From positions 218,502 through 282,501 of the forward strand of contig CAMVUM010000001.1 in assembly GCA_947170725.1 (NCBI GenBank): a stretch of DNA of 64,000 nucleotides. The letters are read 5' to 3'. Below the pieces are notes generated by a model. That model saw only the letters and a program-made list of their open reading frames with translations. It did not search any database and had not been told where the DNA came from. The stretch is from an uncultured Prevotella sp. (GTDB lineage Bacteria > Bacteroidota > Bacteroidia > Bacteroidales > Bacteroidaceae). The number at the start of each line of letters is the position of its first letter. The stretch's first letter is position 1. Both the position numbers and the translations under genes were made by a program. Of the stretch, positions 8,927-17,810 are shown one piece after another.

Positions 8927-10019
8927 TCATTTTCATCAATACGCCTTTAATGACAATGATGATTTAGTCTGTATCTCTGACGTTAAGGATGATGTCGGCC
9001 GGAAATATTATTGTCCGGATTGTCATGGTGAGATGATACGGAAGTATGGCAAGCTCAGGCGTCCGCATTTTGCCCATAAGGCTAATCCGGAGAAATGCTC
9101 TTATGATAATTATCTGCATACCATCGCAGAGATTCTGATTTGTGAATGGTTTAATGTATTGGATAGTATTGAGCTGAGGTATAGAACACGGACAGTATGC
9201 CCGCATAGAGGTCATTGCAAATGGGAAAGGCCCGATGTCAAAGGCTATGACGATGAAGAATGTTGTGGTGAGAAGGTGTGCTGTTGTGATTTGAAGAAAT
9301 GGTTTGATACTTGTGAGATAGAGAAGGAATATACTAACGACAACGGAGACAACTTTAGGGCAGATTTGTTTTGTCATAATAAGAAGGATGGAAGCAAGCC
9401 TTTATTCATTGAGATATTTGTCACTCATGAATGTGATGACAGAAAGAGGCAGTCAGGTATACGCATCATAGAATTTCATATTCAGTCGGAAGATGATATT
9501 GACCGGATACTGGAGACACCATATATCTGTGAGAATGAATACACGAAATTCTATAATATAGGAGGATGTAAACCAGTTGAAGATGATTCTATCCGGATAC
9601 CGCTATGTAAGTTTGTTTTGCTTCCAACTTTAAAATACTATATAGCTAACACTTCATGCAAACAATATGATACCGTACATAGAGGTATATACGAGATAAC
9701 ATTCAATGAGCACCGTCGTGATGAATATTCGTCAAAGCCCCGTTATGAACAATATCCCTTGTTTTTAGCTAAAGCTATGCAGGATGGGTATATAAAGAAA
9801 GATTGCTATTTATGTCAATATATGAAATACAATGCTTCCTACTGTGACCGTATTTGTATATTATATAAAAAGAACGGAACTCAGCCGCGTTGTCGTGATA
9901 TAGATGTGGAAGATTGCCGTTCATTCCGTCTTCATGTTTATAAGTATGAAGACGGAATGAGTGAGTTTGAAAGAAATGGATTTCTTTATGACGCAGATAT
10001 ATGGAAAGCGGAAAGGTAA
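8913..10019 (+). CDS. CoiA-like zinc-finger / predicted nuclease
   Basis: This is a 368-residue cysteine-rich protein. The N-terminus has the CoiA-type module: YYCPDCHGEMIRKYG (about residue 30) followed by RRPHFAHK (about residue 47) and a run NYLHTIAEILICEWF. A cysteine cluster follows at about residues 92-128. Next comes a probable PD-(D/E)xK-like core, FRADLFCHN then LFIEIFVTHECD, then RQSGIRIIEF. The C-terminus has more paired cysteines. CoiA itself is a competence-linked protein, and related proteins are widespread in Bacteroidetes with unknown role; nuclease activity is an inference. It starts with GTG at 8913, overlapping the DUF805 gene by 14 nt. Confidence 0.75.
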   Translation: MPFNNHFHQYAFNDNDDLVCISDVKDDVGRKYYCPDCHGEMIRKYGKLRRPHFAHKANPEKCSYDNYLHTIAEILICEWFNVLDSIELRYRTRTVCPHRGHCKWERPDVKGYDDEECCGEKVCCCDLKKWFDTCEIEKEYTNDNGDNFRADLFCHNKKDGSKPLFIEIFVTHECDDRKRQSGIRIIEFHIQSEDDIDRILETPYICENEYTKFYNIGGCKPVEDDSIRIPLCKFVLLPTLKYYIANTSCKQYDTVHRGIYEITFNEHRRDEYSSKPRYEQYPLFLAKAMQDGYIKKDCYLCQYMKYNASYCDRICILYKKNGTQPRCRDIDVEDCRSFRLHVYKYEDGMSEFERNGFLYDADIWKAER

Positions 10020-10171
10020 TAGGCGTGATGTTATGTTAATATGAAATTTGTGCTCATTTTTGAGTTGGTATTATGATTCTGTCTGCGCCGCCGATGGTAT
10101 CTTCTTCGGTGGAAAAGGTGTAAAAGCTGACGGATTTTCTTTCTGCTGCGACGTTTTCTTTTTATTTTGTT

Positions 10172-10179
10172 TACCTTTG
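10172..10179 (+). promoter_or_regulatory. -7 element before the pectate lyase gene
   Basis: TACCTTTG matches TAnnTTTG and lies 83 nt upstream of the lyase start codon. No clear -33 partner is seen. The rest of the 10020-10261 gap has nothing recognisable. Confidence 0.5.
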
Positions 10180-10261
10180 CCATAGAATAGGCTGCGCCCA
10201 GTAATCCGTTTGCTGGCGCGCCCCCTTTTGACATTACTGACAAACATAATCTACATACAAT

Positions 10262-12112
10262 ATGAACAGACTTTTAGCTTTGTTGTTCTCTGCCGCGGCG
10301 GTTACCGCGGTCGTAGGACAGGACAAGACGCCGGCCTTTCCCGGGGCCGAGGGTTTCGGACGTTATGCCACGGGAGGCCGTGGAGGCAATGTCTATTACG
10401 TGACGCGCAACGACGACTGCACGGACGATAATCTCGTGGAGGGCACGCTGCGCTGGGCCTTGCGCACTGGCGACGATACGCCGCGAACGATTCTATTCAA
10501 GACCTGCGGTACTATCTATCTCAACAGCGTGCTCAAATTCGCCCATCCAAATGTAACCATCGCGGGGCAGACGGCACCCGGAGGAGGAATCTGCATTGCG
10601 GGCTATAATATATATGTGTGCAAGCCCAACGTGATCCTGCGTCACCTGCGGTTCCGTGCGGGCGATCTGGCGGCGAAGAGCCGCACCGCGCTCGACATAG
10701 AGAACACGCGCAACGTCATCATCGACCATTGCTCGATGACGTGGTCGATGGAGGAGTGCATGACGATGTACGACTGCGACAGTACGACCGTCCAGTGGTG
10801 TATCATCGGCGAAGGCCTCTACAACTCGCGCAATGCCAAGGGTGCGCGCTCATACGCCATGCAGTGGGGTGGCGAGCATACATCCATGCACCACACGCTC
10901 ATCACCAACTGCAACAACCGTATGCCGCGGTTCAACGGTGTGCGCTCGGAGAGCAAGAACCGCGGAGACCACGACCAGTTTGTGGATTCGGAGTTCTATA
11001 ACAACGTTATTTTCAACTGGGGAAAGTCCAATTCACTCTATGGCGGCGAATGTTATACGGACATCAACGGCGGCGACAGCTACAACCGTGTCTACATGCG
11101 CGGAAACTATTTCCGTCCGGGACCCAACACGCAGAAAAACGTGCAGAAGAACCGATATTTCTTCCAGGGTGACAACAGCACGAAAGGCACGGGGCAGTGG
11201 CTCGTAGAGGGCAACATGTTCGAGAAAGGAAGTCAGTATGCCACGACGAAGAATTCCTGCTGGACCGATGCCACGCTTGACAAGGTGAACGCTGACAACT
11301 GGTACGGATTCACGACCAACAGCGCCGACAAGGCAGTGAACATCGGTGCGGGCAACAATCAGGCCAACTATGACAAATATGCGCTCACGTCGCAGAATGT
11401 CTCAAGCGGACTTGTGGCCGAAGATGCCTCTGTGGCTTATTTCAAAGTAGTGGGACTTTCGGACTATGCGGAAGGCGTTATGATGACGTCAGGAAATCGG
11501 AACTGTGCCGGCGCTACACTCCCGCGGATTGACGAGGTGGATAGCCGTCTGCTCGCTGAGGCTGCAGGAACGGTGGAACCGCAATATGCCGGCAGGGACG
11601 AAAACGGAAATCTGAGCCGCGGAATCGGAATTATAGACTCGCCGGCAGACATCGTTCTTGCTGAGCATGACACTTTTGAGGCTCTGCACGAAACGACCGC
11701 TACGGGTGTCGGAGAAATGAAGACAACCACCTTGTGGCCTTATTTGGGACTGCGTGAGGGAGAACGTCTGATGGAAGATACTGACGGTGACGGGCTGCCG
11801 GACGCATACGAGCGTGAGAAAGGTCTAAATCCGGACGATGCCTCGGACGGAGCGGTTCTGACAACCGGAGGCTACACCAATCTGGAGGTGTTCCTCAACG
11901 GTGTTGCTGACGGAACCATCGTCAAGTCCGACTATGAGACAGTGGAGTCGGGTATAGCCGGAAGGCCGGTCGATGATGTTCATACGGTTTCGCGCACATA
12001 TTATAATATAGGTGGAGTGAAGACCGGAGTGCAGGCTGCGGGATGTGTTACAGTAGTTCGTGAAAAACTTTCCGACGGTACTGTCAGCGTGAAAAAAGTT
12101 GCCGGACAGTGA
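10262..12112 (+). CDS. Secreted pectate lyase, polysaccharide lyase family 1
   Basis: This enzyme would cleave pectate by beta-elimination outside or at the surface of the cell. The 616-residue protein has a signal peptide (residues 1-19, cleavage after VVG or GQ). The family-1 opening is PGAEGFGRYATGGRGG, and beta-helix rungs follow: VTIAGQTAPGGGICI (about 97), IDHCSMTWSMEECM (about 154) and FNGVRSESKNRGDHDQF (about 224), with an Asp/Arg-rich active-site zone. The C-terminal third contains DTDGDGLPDAYEREKGLNP, a calcium-binding thrombospondin-3-like loop frequent in Bacteroidetes glycan enzymes. No SusC/SusD pair is adjacent, so it is a stand-alone pectin gene here. Confidence 0.9.
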   Translation: MNRLLALLFSAAAVTAVVGQDKTPAFPGAEGFGRYATGGRGGNVYYVTRNDDCTDDNLVEGTLRWALRTGDDTPRTILFKTCGTIYLNSVLKFAHPNVTIAGQTAPGGGICIAGYNIYVCKPNVILRHLRFRAGDLAAKSRTALDIENTRNVIIDHCSMTWSMEECMTMYDCDSTTVQWCIIGEGLYNSRNAKGARSYAMQWGGEHTSMHHTLITNCNNRMPRFNGVRSESKNRGDHDQFVDSEFYNNVIFNWGKSNSLYGGECYTDINGGDSYNRVYMRGNYFRPGPNTQKNVQKNRYFFQGDNSTKGTGQWLVEGNMFEKGSQYATTKNSCWTDATLDKVNADNWYGFTTNSADKAVNIGAGNNQANYDKYALTSQNVSSGLVAEDASVAYFKVVGLSDYAEGVMMTSGNRNCAGATLPRIDEVDSRLLAEAAGTVEPQYAGRDENGNLSRGIGIIDSPADIVLAEHDTFEALHETTATGVGEMKTTTLWPYLGLREGERLMEDTDGDGLPDAYEREKGLNPDDASDGAVLTTGGYTNLEVFLNGVADGTIVKSDYETVESGIAGRPVDDVHTVSRTYYNIGGVKTGVQAAGCVTVVREKLSDGTVSVKKVAGQ

Positions 12113-12194
12113 ACGGTGGCGTGAACTCTGTTTTGAAATGCGCTTGTTTTTAACAAATCGTAACTTTGCAGGTGAAACTTTTTCCGGTTTTCGC

Positions 12195-12225
12195 TTGGCC
12201 GTTATCCGAAAACAATGTATATTTG
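12195..12225 (+). promoter_or_regulatory. Promoter of gdhA
   Basis: TTG at 12195-12197, 20 nt, then TATATTTG at 12218-12225 fits the Bacteroidetes -33/-7 pair well. It predicts a 5' leader of about 50 nt before the gdhA start. A second -7-like TAACTTTG lies at 12161-12168. Confidence 0.7.
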
Positions 12226-12284
12226 TGGTGTCTAAATGACATATTGATAAAACAATCGTAAAACCTTTTAATATAAAGTTTACT

Positions 12285-13622
12285 ATGGAAGTTGAGAAAA
12301 TAATGCAGGCGCTGGAGCAGAAGCATCCGGGCGAAGCAGAATATCTGCAGGCAGTCAGAGAAGTGCTTATTTCGGTGAAGGATGTCTACAACCAGCATCC
12401 CGAATTTGAAAAAGCCAAGTTGATAGAACGTATTGTAGAGCCCGAGCGGATTATTACTTTCCGCGTGCCATGGGTCGACGACAACGGCGAGGTGCATGTG
12501 AACATAGGCTATCGCGTTCAGTTCAACAGCGCCATAGGCCCGTATAAGGGCGGACTCCGTTTCCACCCGTCGGTCAATCTCTCCATATTGAAATTCCTCG
12601 GATTTGAACAGACATTCAAGAACGCGCTCACCACGTTGCCCATGGGTGGCGGCAAGGGCGGCTCGGACTTCTCTATCCGCGGTCGTTCCGACAATGAAGT
12701 GATGCGTTTCTGCCAGTCGTTCATGACAGAGCTGTATCGTGTGATTGGTCCGGACGAGGACATTCCGGCAGGCGACATTGGTGTTGGCGCACGCGAAATA
12801 GGCTATCTCTTCGGCATGTACAAGAAGCTGAAGCACGAATGGAGCGGCATGATGACGGGCAAGGGGCTCGAATGGGGAGGCTCGCGCATACGTCCTGAGG
12901 CCACTGGTTACGGCGCACTCTACTTCGTAAACCAGATGCTCCAGACCCACGGCATCGACATAAAAGGCAAGACCGTCGCTATCAGCGGCTTCGGAAATGT
13001 TGCCTGGGGTGCTGCAAAGAAAGCAACGGAGCTGGGAGCTAAGGTGATAACAATATCCGGTCCTGACGGCTATATATATGATCCGGCCGGTCTGGATGAC
13101 GAAAAGATAGAATACATGCTTGAACTCCGCGCCAGCGGCAACGACGTTTGTCAGCCGTATGCAGACGAGTTCCCCGGTTCACAGTTTGTTCCCGGCAAGA
13201 AGCCTTGGGAAGTCAAGTGTGACATTGCGCTGCCTTGCGCAACGCAGAATGAGCTTGACGGCAATGATGCGGACATGCTGTTGGCAAACAAACCGCTTTG
13301 TGTCGCAGAGGTGTCGAACATGGGCTGCACGGCCGAGGCTGTAGAGAAGTTCATTGCTGCCAAGATGCTCTTCGCTCCGGGCAAGGCTGTCAACGCAGGC
13401 GGCGTGGCTACATCCGGTCTCGAAATGACTCAGAACGCAATCCGTCTGACATGGAGTGAGGCTGAAGTAGATGAGAAACTGCACTACATCATGCACAGTA
13501 TCCACGAGCAGTGCGTCAAGTATGGCAAGCAGGCTGACGGCTACATAGACTACGTTAAGGGCGCCAACATTGCCGGCTTCATGAAAGTGGCCAACGCCAT
13601 GATGGCTCAAGGTGTCGTCTGA
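12285..13622 (+). CDS. gdhA: NADP-specific glutamate dehydrogenase
   Basis: It converts 2-oxoglutarate and ammonium to glutamate with NADPH, a main nitrogen-assimilation route in Bacteroidales. The 445-residue length matches hexameric GDH. Visible motifs are GPYKGGLRFHPSVN (about residue 88), the catalytic-lysine segment LPMGGGKGGSDF (about 121), DIPAGDIGVGAREIGYLFG (about 163), and the nucleotide-binding fold with GFGNVAWGAA (about 235). The C-terminal helix ANAMMAQGVV matches the family. A strong promoter precedes it, and the RlpA gene follows 29 nt after its stop. Confidence 0.96.
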   Translation: MEVEKIMQALEQKHPGEAEYLQAVREVLISVKDVYNQHPEFEKAKLIERIVEPERIITFRVPWVDDNGEVHVNIGYRVQFNSAIGPYKGGLRFHPSVNLSILKFLGFEQTFKNALTTLPMGGGKGGSDFSIRGRSDNEVMRFCQSFMTELYRVIGPDEDIPAGDIGVGAREIGYLFGMYKKLKHEWSGMMTGKGLEWGGSRIRPEATGYGALYFVNQMLQTHGIDIKGKTVAISGFGNVAWGAAKKATELGAKVITISGPDGYIYDPAGLDDEKIEYMLELRASGNDVCQPYADEFPGSQFVPGKKPWEVKCDIALPCATQNELDGNDADMLLANKPLCVAEVSNMGCTAEAVEKFIAAKMLFAPGKAVNAGGVATSGLEMTQNAIRLTWSEAEVDEKLHYIMHSIHEQCVKYGKQADGYIDYVKGANIAGFMKVANAMMAQGVV

Positions 13623-13651
13623 TACTTTAATATAAAACCGACAACGTAGTA

Positions 13652-14194
13652 GTGGACCTGAGACGGATATTGATTTTAGTAATATCAGCATTGTGCTTTA
13701 CCTTTCTGCCGGCACAGATACGGCAGAAGGGTAAAGCTTCTTATTACTCAAAACGGGCCACAGGGGCGCGCACCAGCAGTGGCGAAAGGCTGCATCACGA
13801 CAGTATGACCTGCGCCCACCGCACCTATCCGTTCGGTACCAAGTTGAAGGTGACCAATCCGTCAACAGGAAAAATTGTCTTCGTGAGGGTCACTGACCGT
13901 GGCCCCTACGGTCGCGGCCGCATCATAGACCTGTCCTGGGGCGCTGCAAAGGCTTTGGGAATGTTGTCTCAGGGAGTGGTCACGGTCGTTGTGGAGCAGG
14001 CCGACGAGACCATCGTTCCGTTCCGGCCGAGCGACGATAAGGCTGCAATTGAGTTCGACTACGGCTCTTCCGATGCTGCAAACGGGCTTCATCCGTCGTG
14101 GAAGGAGATAAAGAAGGCCAATCATAAGACACCGACCGGCCATCCGAAGAACTCGTCAAGACCGCAGAAACCCAATCCGGCAATGCGCCGTTAA
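13652..14194 (+). CDS. rlpA: RlpA-like double-psi beta-barrel protein
   Basis: RlpA proteins are septal or periplasmic peptidoglycan-binding lytic transglycosylases in some species. The 180-residue product has an N-terminal signal sequence (residues 1-20) and the RlpA barrel from about residue 27 to 115. Its motifs are GKASYYSKRATGARTSSGE, then DSMTCAHRTYPFGTKLKVTN and VRVTDRGPYGRGRIIDLS, with the conserved catalytic-type Asp in the DRGP motif. No SPOR domain is present; the tail is a basic low-complexity stretch. It starts with GTG, 29 nt after gdhA, so it may be co-transcribed. Whether it is catalytic cannot be told. Confidence 0.88.
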   Translation: MDLRRILILVISALCFTFLPAQIRQKGKASYYSKRATGARTSSGERLHHDSMTCAHRTYPFGTKLKVTNPSTGKIVFVRVTDRGPYGRGRIIDLSWGAAKALGMLSQGVVTVVVEQADETIVPFRPSDDKAAIEFDYGSSDAANGLHPSWKEIKKANHKTPTGHPKNSSRPQKPNPAMRR

Positions 14195-14231
14195 CCCGGT
14201 TTTTTATTCAAAAGCAAAGAGGCGTCAACTT

Positions 14232-14302
14232 AAACGCAAGCCGCGAAGCCGCAAAGAACAAAATATATTCTTTACGTCTTCGCGGCTTGCGTTTGGTTTT
14301 TT
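14232..14302. terminator. Bidirectional terminator between convergent genes
   Basis: A perfect 17-bp inverted repeat, AAACGCAAGCCGCGAAG (14232-14248) against its complement at 14278-14294, is followed by GGTTTTTTATC. It lies between rlpA (plus) and the sulfhydrylase gene (minus) and can serve both. Confidence 0.85.
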
Positions 14303-14339
14303 ATCGGGGCTTCTTTTTTCTAATCCGTCTCTTTTTCTT

Positions 14340-15623
14340 TCAAATTCGGTCCAGCGCCTGTCGTATGTCGTCGAGAATATCCTCGACGTCCTCAATTCCG
14401 ACCGAGAGGCGGATGAGGTCGGGGGCCACGCCGGCTTCGCGCAGCTGCTCGTCGGAGAGTTGGCGGTGGGTGTGGCTTGCCGGATGGAGCACACAAGTGC
14501 GTATGTCGGCCACGTGGGTGACGATATTGATCATCTCAAGAGAGTCCATGAAGCGTATGGCGGTGTCGCGGTCGCCTTTCAGTCCGAAAGCAAGCACGCC
14601 GCAGCTTCCCTGCGGCAGATATTTCGCGGCGAGTCCGTGACACTCATCGGTGGGCAGTCCCGAGTAGTGAACCCATGCCACGCGGCTGTCGGAAGAAAGG
14701 AATTCAGCCACCCGCTGTGCGTTTGCGCAGTGCTGGCGCATACGCAGCGCGAGCGTCTCCAGACCGAGGTTGAGCAGGAACGAGTTCTGTGGAGCGGGAA
14801 TGGAGCCGAGGTCGCGCATGAGCTGGGCCACGAGTTTGGTGATATATCCCATCCGTCCGAAGGCCTTTGTGTATGTCAGTCCGTGGTAGGACTCGTCCGG
14901 TGTGCACAGTCCCGGATATTTTTCCGCATGGTCATCCCAGCAGAAATTTCCGCTGTCGACAACGCATCCGCCCACCTGAGTGGCGTGGCCGTCCATATAT
15001 TTTGTGGTTGAGTGGGTGACGATGTCGGCTCCCCATTCGAACGGGCGGCAGTTGATGGGTGTGGCGAACGTATTGTCGATGATGAGCGGAACGCCGTTGC
15101 GGTGGGCTATCCGGGCGAATTTCTCGATGTCGAGCACCTTGCATCCCGGGTTCGAAATGGTCTCTCCGAACAGTGCACGCGTGTTCGGGCGGAACGCCTG
15201 TTGTATTTCTTCCTCCGTGGCCTCCGGGCTGACGAAGGTACATTCTATGCCGAGTTTCTTCAGCGTCACGCCGAAGAGATTGAACGTACCGCCGTAGATT
15301 TCGCTTGAAGCGACGATATGGCTTCCCGCCTCACAGATGTTGAACACTGCGTAGAAGTTTGCAGCCTGTCCGCTCGATGTCAGCACGGCGCCCACACCGT
15401 TCTCCATGGCTGCAATTTTGGCTGCCACGGCGTCGTTGGTGGGATTTTGCAGACGGGTGTAGAAATATCCTTCCTTCTTCAGGTCGAAGAGCATGGCCAT
15501 CTCTTCGCTGTTGTCATACTTGAAAGTAGTGCTTTGCACGATGGGCAGCTCAATCGGCTCACCGTTCTTCGGCTGCCATCCTGCGTGTATGCAGAGTGAC
15601 CCCGGTCTCAGTTTTTTTTCCAT
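14340..15623 (-). CDS. metY: O-acetylhomoserine sulfhydrylase
   Basis: This PLP enzyme makes homocysteine (or methionine) from O-acetylhomoserine and sulfide (or methanethiol). The 427-residue length and sequence match the Cys/Met metabolism PLP family: LCIHAGWQP at the start, YTRLQNPTNDAV (about residue 55), LTSSGQAANFYAV (about 80), ETISNPGCKVLD (about 153), and the PLP lysine in HSTTKYMDGH (about 209). The length and the GQAAN and QVGGCVVD segments favour MetY over cystathionine gamma-synthase. It is monocistronic, sharing an upstream region with divergent ksgA. A TAACTTTG -7-like element precedes it. Confidence 0.93.
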   Translation of the reverse strand: MEKKLRPGSLCIHAGWQPKNGEPIELPIVQSTTFKYDNSEEMAMLFDLKKEGYFYTRLQNPTNDAVAAKIAAMENGVGAVLTSSGQAANFYAVFNICEAGSHIVASSEIYGGTFNLFGVTLKKLGIECTFVSPEATEEEIQQAFRPNTRALFGETISNPGCKVLDIEKFARIAHRNGVPLIIDNTFATPINCRPFEWGADIVTHSTTKYMDGHATQVGGCVVDSGNFCWDDHAEKYPGLCTPDESYHGLTYTKAFGRMGYITKLVAQLMRDLGSIPAPQNSFLLNLGLETLALRMRQHCANAQRVAEFLSSDSRVAWVHYSGLPTDECHGLAAKYLPQGSCGVLAFGLKGDRDTAIRFMDSLEMINIVTHVADIRTCVLHPASHTHRQLSDEQLREAGVAPDLIRLSVGIEDVEDILDDIRQALDRI

Positions 15624-15714
15624 ATCGTTTTCTTGTTTCTGTTGTTCGTTCGTGACGTCACGGCGGCCTGTGGTGTCCGATAAGTTTCTTGTGGCGGCCG
15701 CGGCGGCGTGCGTG

Positions 15715-15722
15715 CAAAGTTA
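15715..15722 (-). promoter_or_regulatory. -7 element for metY
   Basis: The minus strand reads TAACTTTG (TAnnTTTG) 92 nt upstream of the metY start, in the divergent metY/ksgA intergenic region. The -33 element is weak. Confidence 0.45.
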
Positions 15723-15807
15723 CTCAAATTTGTCCGATTTGCCGTCGCTCCGTTCCCGTAAAATCGCTTTTGCCCGGCCGCAAGGCCCTTATTTGTTTTT
15801 TTTTACG

Positions 15808-15815
15808 TACCTTTG
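15808..15815 (+). promoter_or_regulatory. -7 element immediately before ksgA
   Basis: TACCTTTG ends only 5 nt before the ksgA start codon at 15821. If used, the transcript would be leaderless or nearly so. A poorly spaced TTTG lies at 15792-15795. Confidence 0.45.
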
Positions 15816-15820
15816 CCCCT

Positions 15821-16636
15821 ATGATCAAACAAGTAAGACCCAAAAAGAATCTCGGCCAGCACTTTCTGACCGATCTCGACATAGCCCGCCGCATTGCCGA
15901 CACGGTGGACGCCTGTCCCGGCCTGCCCGTTCTGGAGGTCGGTCCCGGCATGGGAGTGCTCACACAGTATCTGGTGGAGAAGCCGCGTGAGGTTCGCGTG
16001 GTTGAGATAGACCGCGAGTCGGTTGTCTATCTCAACGAGCATTTCCCCCGTCTTCGGGACAATATAATCGGCGAGGATTTTCTTCGTATGGATCTGGAAA
16101 CACTCTTCGGTGGCGGTCAGTTTGTCCTTACGGGAAACTATCCCTACGATATATCTTCCCAAATCTTCTTCAAGATGATTGACAACAAAGACCTCATACC
16201 TTGCTGTACGGGAATGATTCAGCGCGAGGTTGCCCTGCGCATGGCCTCGGCGCCGGGATGCAAGGCCTACGGCATACTGAGTGTGCTCATCCAGGCATGG
16301 TACGACGTGGAATATCTCTTCACTGTCGACGAAGATGTTTTCAATCCGCCGCCCAAGGTCAAGAGTGCCGTCATCCGCATGACACGCAACGGCGTGACCT
16401 CGCTCGGTTGCGACGAACAGCTGTTCCGTCGCGTTGTCAAGACCGTCTTCAACCAGCGCCGGAAGATGCTCCGCGTCAGCCTGCGCCAGATTCTGGCCGG
16501 TCGCAATCTCACACCGGGCTTTTTCGAGCAGCCGGTTATGACCCGCCGTCCGGAACAGCTCACCGTGGCTGAATTTGTCGACCTGACCAACATTGTTGCC
16601 GAACAGCTCGGCGTAAGTCCTGTTAGTGGGGATTAA
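15821..16636 (+). CDS. ksgA: 16S rRNA dimethyladenosine transferase
   Basis: KsgA/RsmA dimethylates two adjacent adenines near the 3' end of 16S rRNA (A1518 and A1519 in E. coli numbering) using S-adenosylmethionine. The 271-residue protein has the family opener KKNLGQHFL, the SAM-binding loop VLEVGPGMGVLT (about residue 36), the acidic motif VVEIDRESV, and the catalytic motif TGNYPYDISSQIF (NxPY, about 103). The C-terminal helical domain ends at residue 271. ATG 15821 (MIKQVRPKK) is chosen; the longer reading frame from 15689 lacks family resemblance. Confidence 0.95.
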   Translation: MIKQVRPKKNLGQHFLTDLDIARRIADTVDACPGLPVLEVGPGMGVLTQYLVEKPREVRVVEIDRESVVYLNEHFPRLRDNIIGEDFLRMDLETLFGGGQFVLTGNYPYDISSQIFFKMIDNKDLIPCCTGMIQREVALRMASAPGCKAYGILSVLIQAWYDVEYLFTVDEDVFNPPPKVKSAVIRMTRNGVTSLGCDEQLFRRVVKTVFNQRRKMLRVSLRQILAGRNLTPGFFEQPVMTRRPEQLTVAEFVDLTNIVAEQLGVSPVSGD

Positions 16637-16651
16637 TTCACTTTTTATTCA

Positions 16652-16688
16652 TTGTGCACGCACACATAGTTGCTGTGTGCGTGCACAA
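16652..16688 (+). terminator. Stem-loop after ksgA
   Basis: A perfect 15-bp inverted repeat, TTGTGCACGCACACA (16652-16666) and TGTGTGCGTGCACAA (16674-16688), with a 7-nt loop, lies 15 nt after the ksgA stop. There is no strong T-run, so it may instead stabilise the transcript end. Confidence 0.6.
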
Positions 16689-16746
16689 TTATAGTTGATT
16701 TACGTCAATATTCCATCGTTTTTTTCAAACAAGGGCCGTTTTTTCA

Positions 16747-16776
16747 TTGCCGGTTCCGTCATTCGTCGTACCTTTG
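16747..16776 (+). promoter_or_regulatory. Orphan promoter
   Basis: TTG (16747-16749), 19 nt, TACCTTTG (16769-16776) is a close fit to the Bacteroidetes consensus, but no protein-coding gene follows for about 1 kb. It is the best evidence for the RNA gene proposed next. Confidence 0.65.
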
Positions 16777-16782
16777 CACCGT

Positions 16783-17101
16783 CGAAAGACAAGAAGAGAA
16801 AATTCATAGCAACGAAGGTAATAATATGATGTATTAAGATTGTAGTCAGTTGTTGTCCAAGGTAAACTTGGAGATTGAGTTTAAGATAATTCGACAATAG
16901 GTAGTTTTTTAGGTAAAAGAAAGATTGAATCAGGTGACGGACTGCTGCACATGGATGTCGTGACGACAGGGCAGCGAAAATTTGAATGACTGGTACGTTC
17001 GGCCTATTTAAGTCGCGTACCTTATTTTTAGAAAAGGTTTTTAGTTATTAATAGCGTTATTTAGCGGTGTTCGGGTCGTTGAGACACGGAACCGCTTTTT
17101 T
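16783..17101 (+). ncRNA. Candidate small RNA between ksgA and the integrase
   Basis: The stretch starts just after a strong promoter and has two terminator-like hairpins. GGTACG (16992-16997) pairs with CGTACC (17016-17021) and is followed by TTATTTTTA. GCGGT (17064-17068) pairs with ACCGC (17091-17095) and is followed by six T. Internal stems are also visible, such as TGTCG-TGA-CGACA near 16955. No reading frame above about 20 codons fits. I could not match it to RNase P, tmRNA or SRP RNA by their core motifs; a 6S-like or novel RNA is possible. Confidence 0.5.
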
Positions 17102-17105
17102 CGTA

Positions 17106-17810
17106 TTCTGTTCGCAGAGGGGTAGGGGCCGTCAATAGGAACCACCGTATCCGGTATGCCTGGAAACCTATTTCCTTTCTCCATAGTTTCTTTGTGGAGT
17201 ATTCTTTATGTCATGATAATATCACGGAATTTAACACTTGAAAATTCTCAAACCGGAGAGCGGTGAATCCTGAATATTTACATTTTGCCGTTGTCGCCAT
17301 TTAATAATTTATCCGTAGCCGACCAATAAGGCTCTCCTTGGGATGCGAAAGCGGCTCCGTTATGTTCCAGCGGCATGTCCGTTGGAATGTCGTAACGGCC
17401 CCGTTGTAAGGTCGGGAGGCCCTTACGGCAAAATTTAAACGGACAATTTTGTGCACACTTTCTTTGTTTTCGTGATAACACTCTGTGGGTCAGGTGGAAA
17501 AAGATGCAAACGCAAAACTCGCGAATTTCGGGCCACGGGAAAATAATTTCAGAATATCGTAAGGATTTAGAGGCTTTTGTCGGGATAATTCTGAGTTTTT
17601 AACAATTCGTTTTTTGAGAGTGGGAGATAGATATGGAAAGCTCACAGAGAGAACATTTCCCGATGAGCCGACAATATGCCTGAATAGCGCAAATCGGCGG
17701 AATAGGCTGGGAAAATCAGTGATGCAGCGGTGAATATCAGTCAATTTGTCTTTTGAAATTTACATATGAGCTAAATTGCAGACCTCTACATAATAGTTTT
17801 TTTAAATTAT
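17106..17810. other. Intergenic region, no gene recognised
   Basis: About 700 nt with only short overlapping reading frames and no family signature. An imperfect stem (CCGTTGTAAGG/CCTTACGG) lies around 17398-17425. It precedes a solo tyrosine recombinase, so recombination sites could be hidden here, but I found no long inverted repeat. Confidence 0.5.

Noticed and set aside
16700..16897. Minus-strand reading frame in the small RNA locus
   Set aside because: It runs against a consensus promoter and has no family resemblance.
17278..17481. Minus-strand 67-codon frame
   Set aside because: It looks faintly protein-like but has no recognisable domain or promoter; I could not support it.
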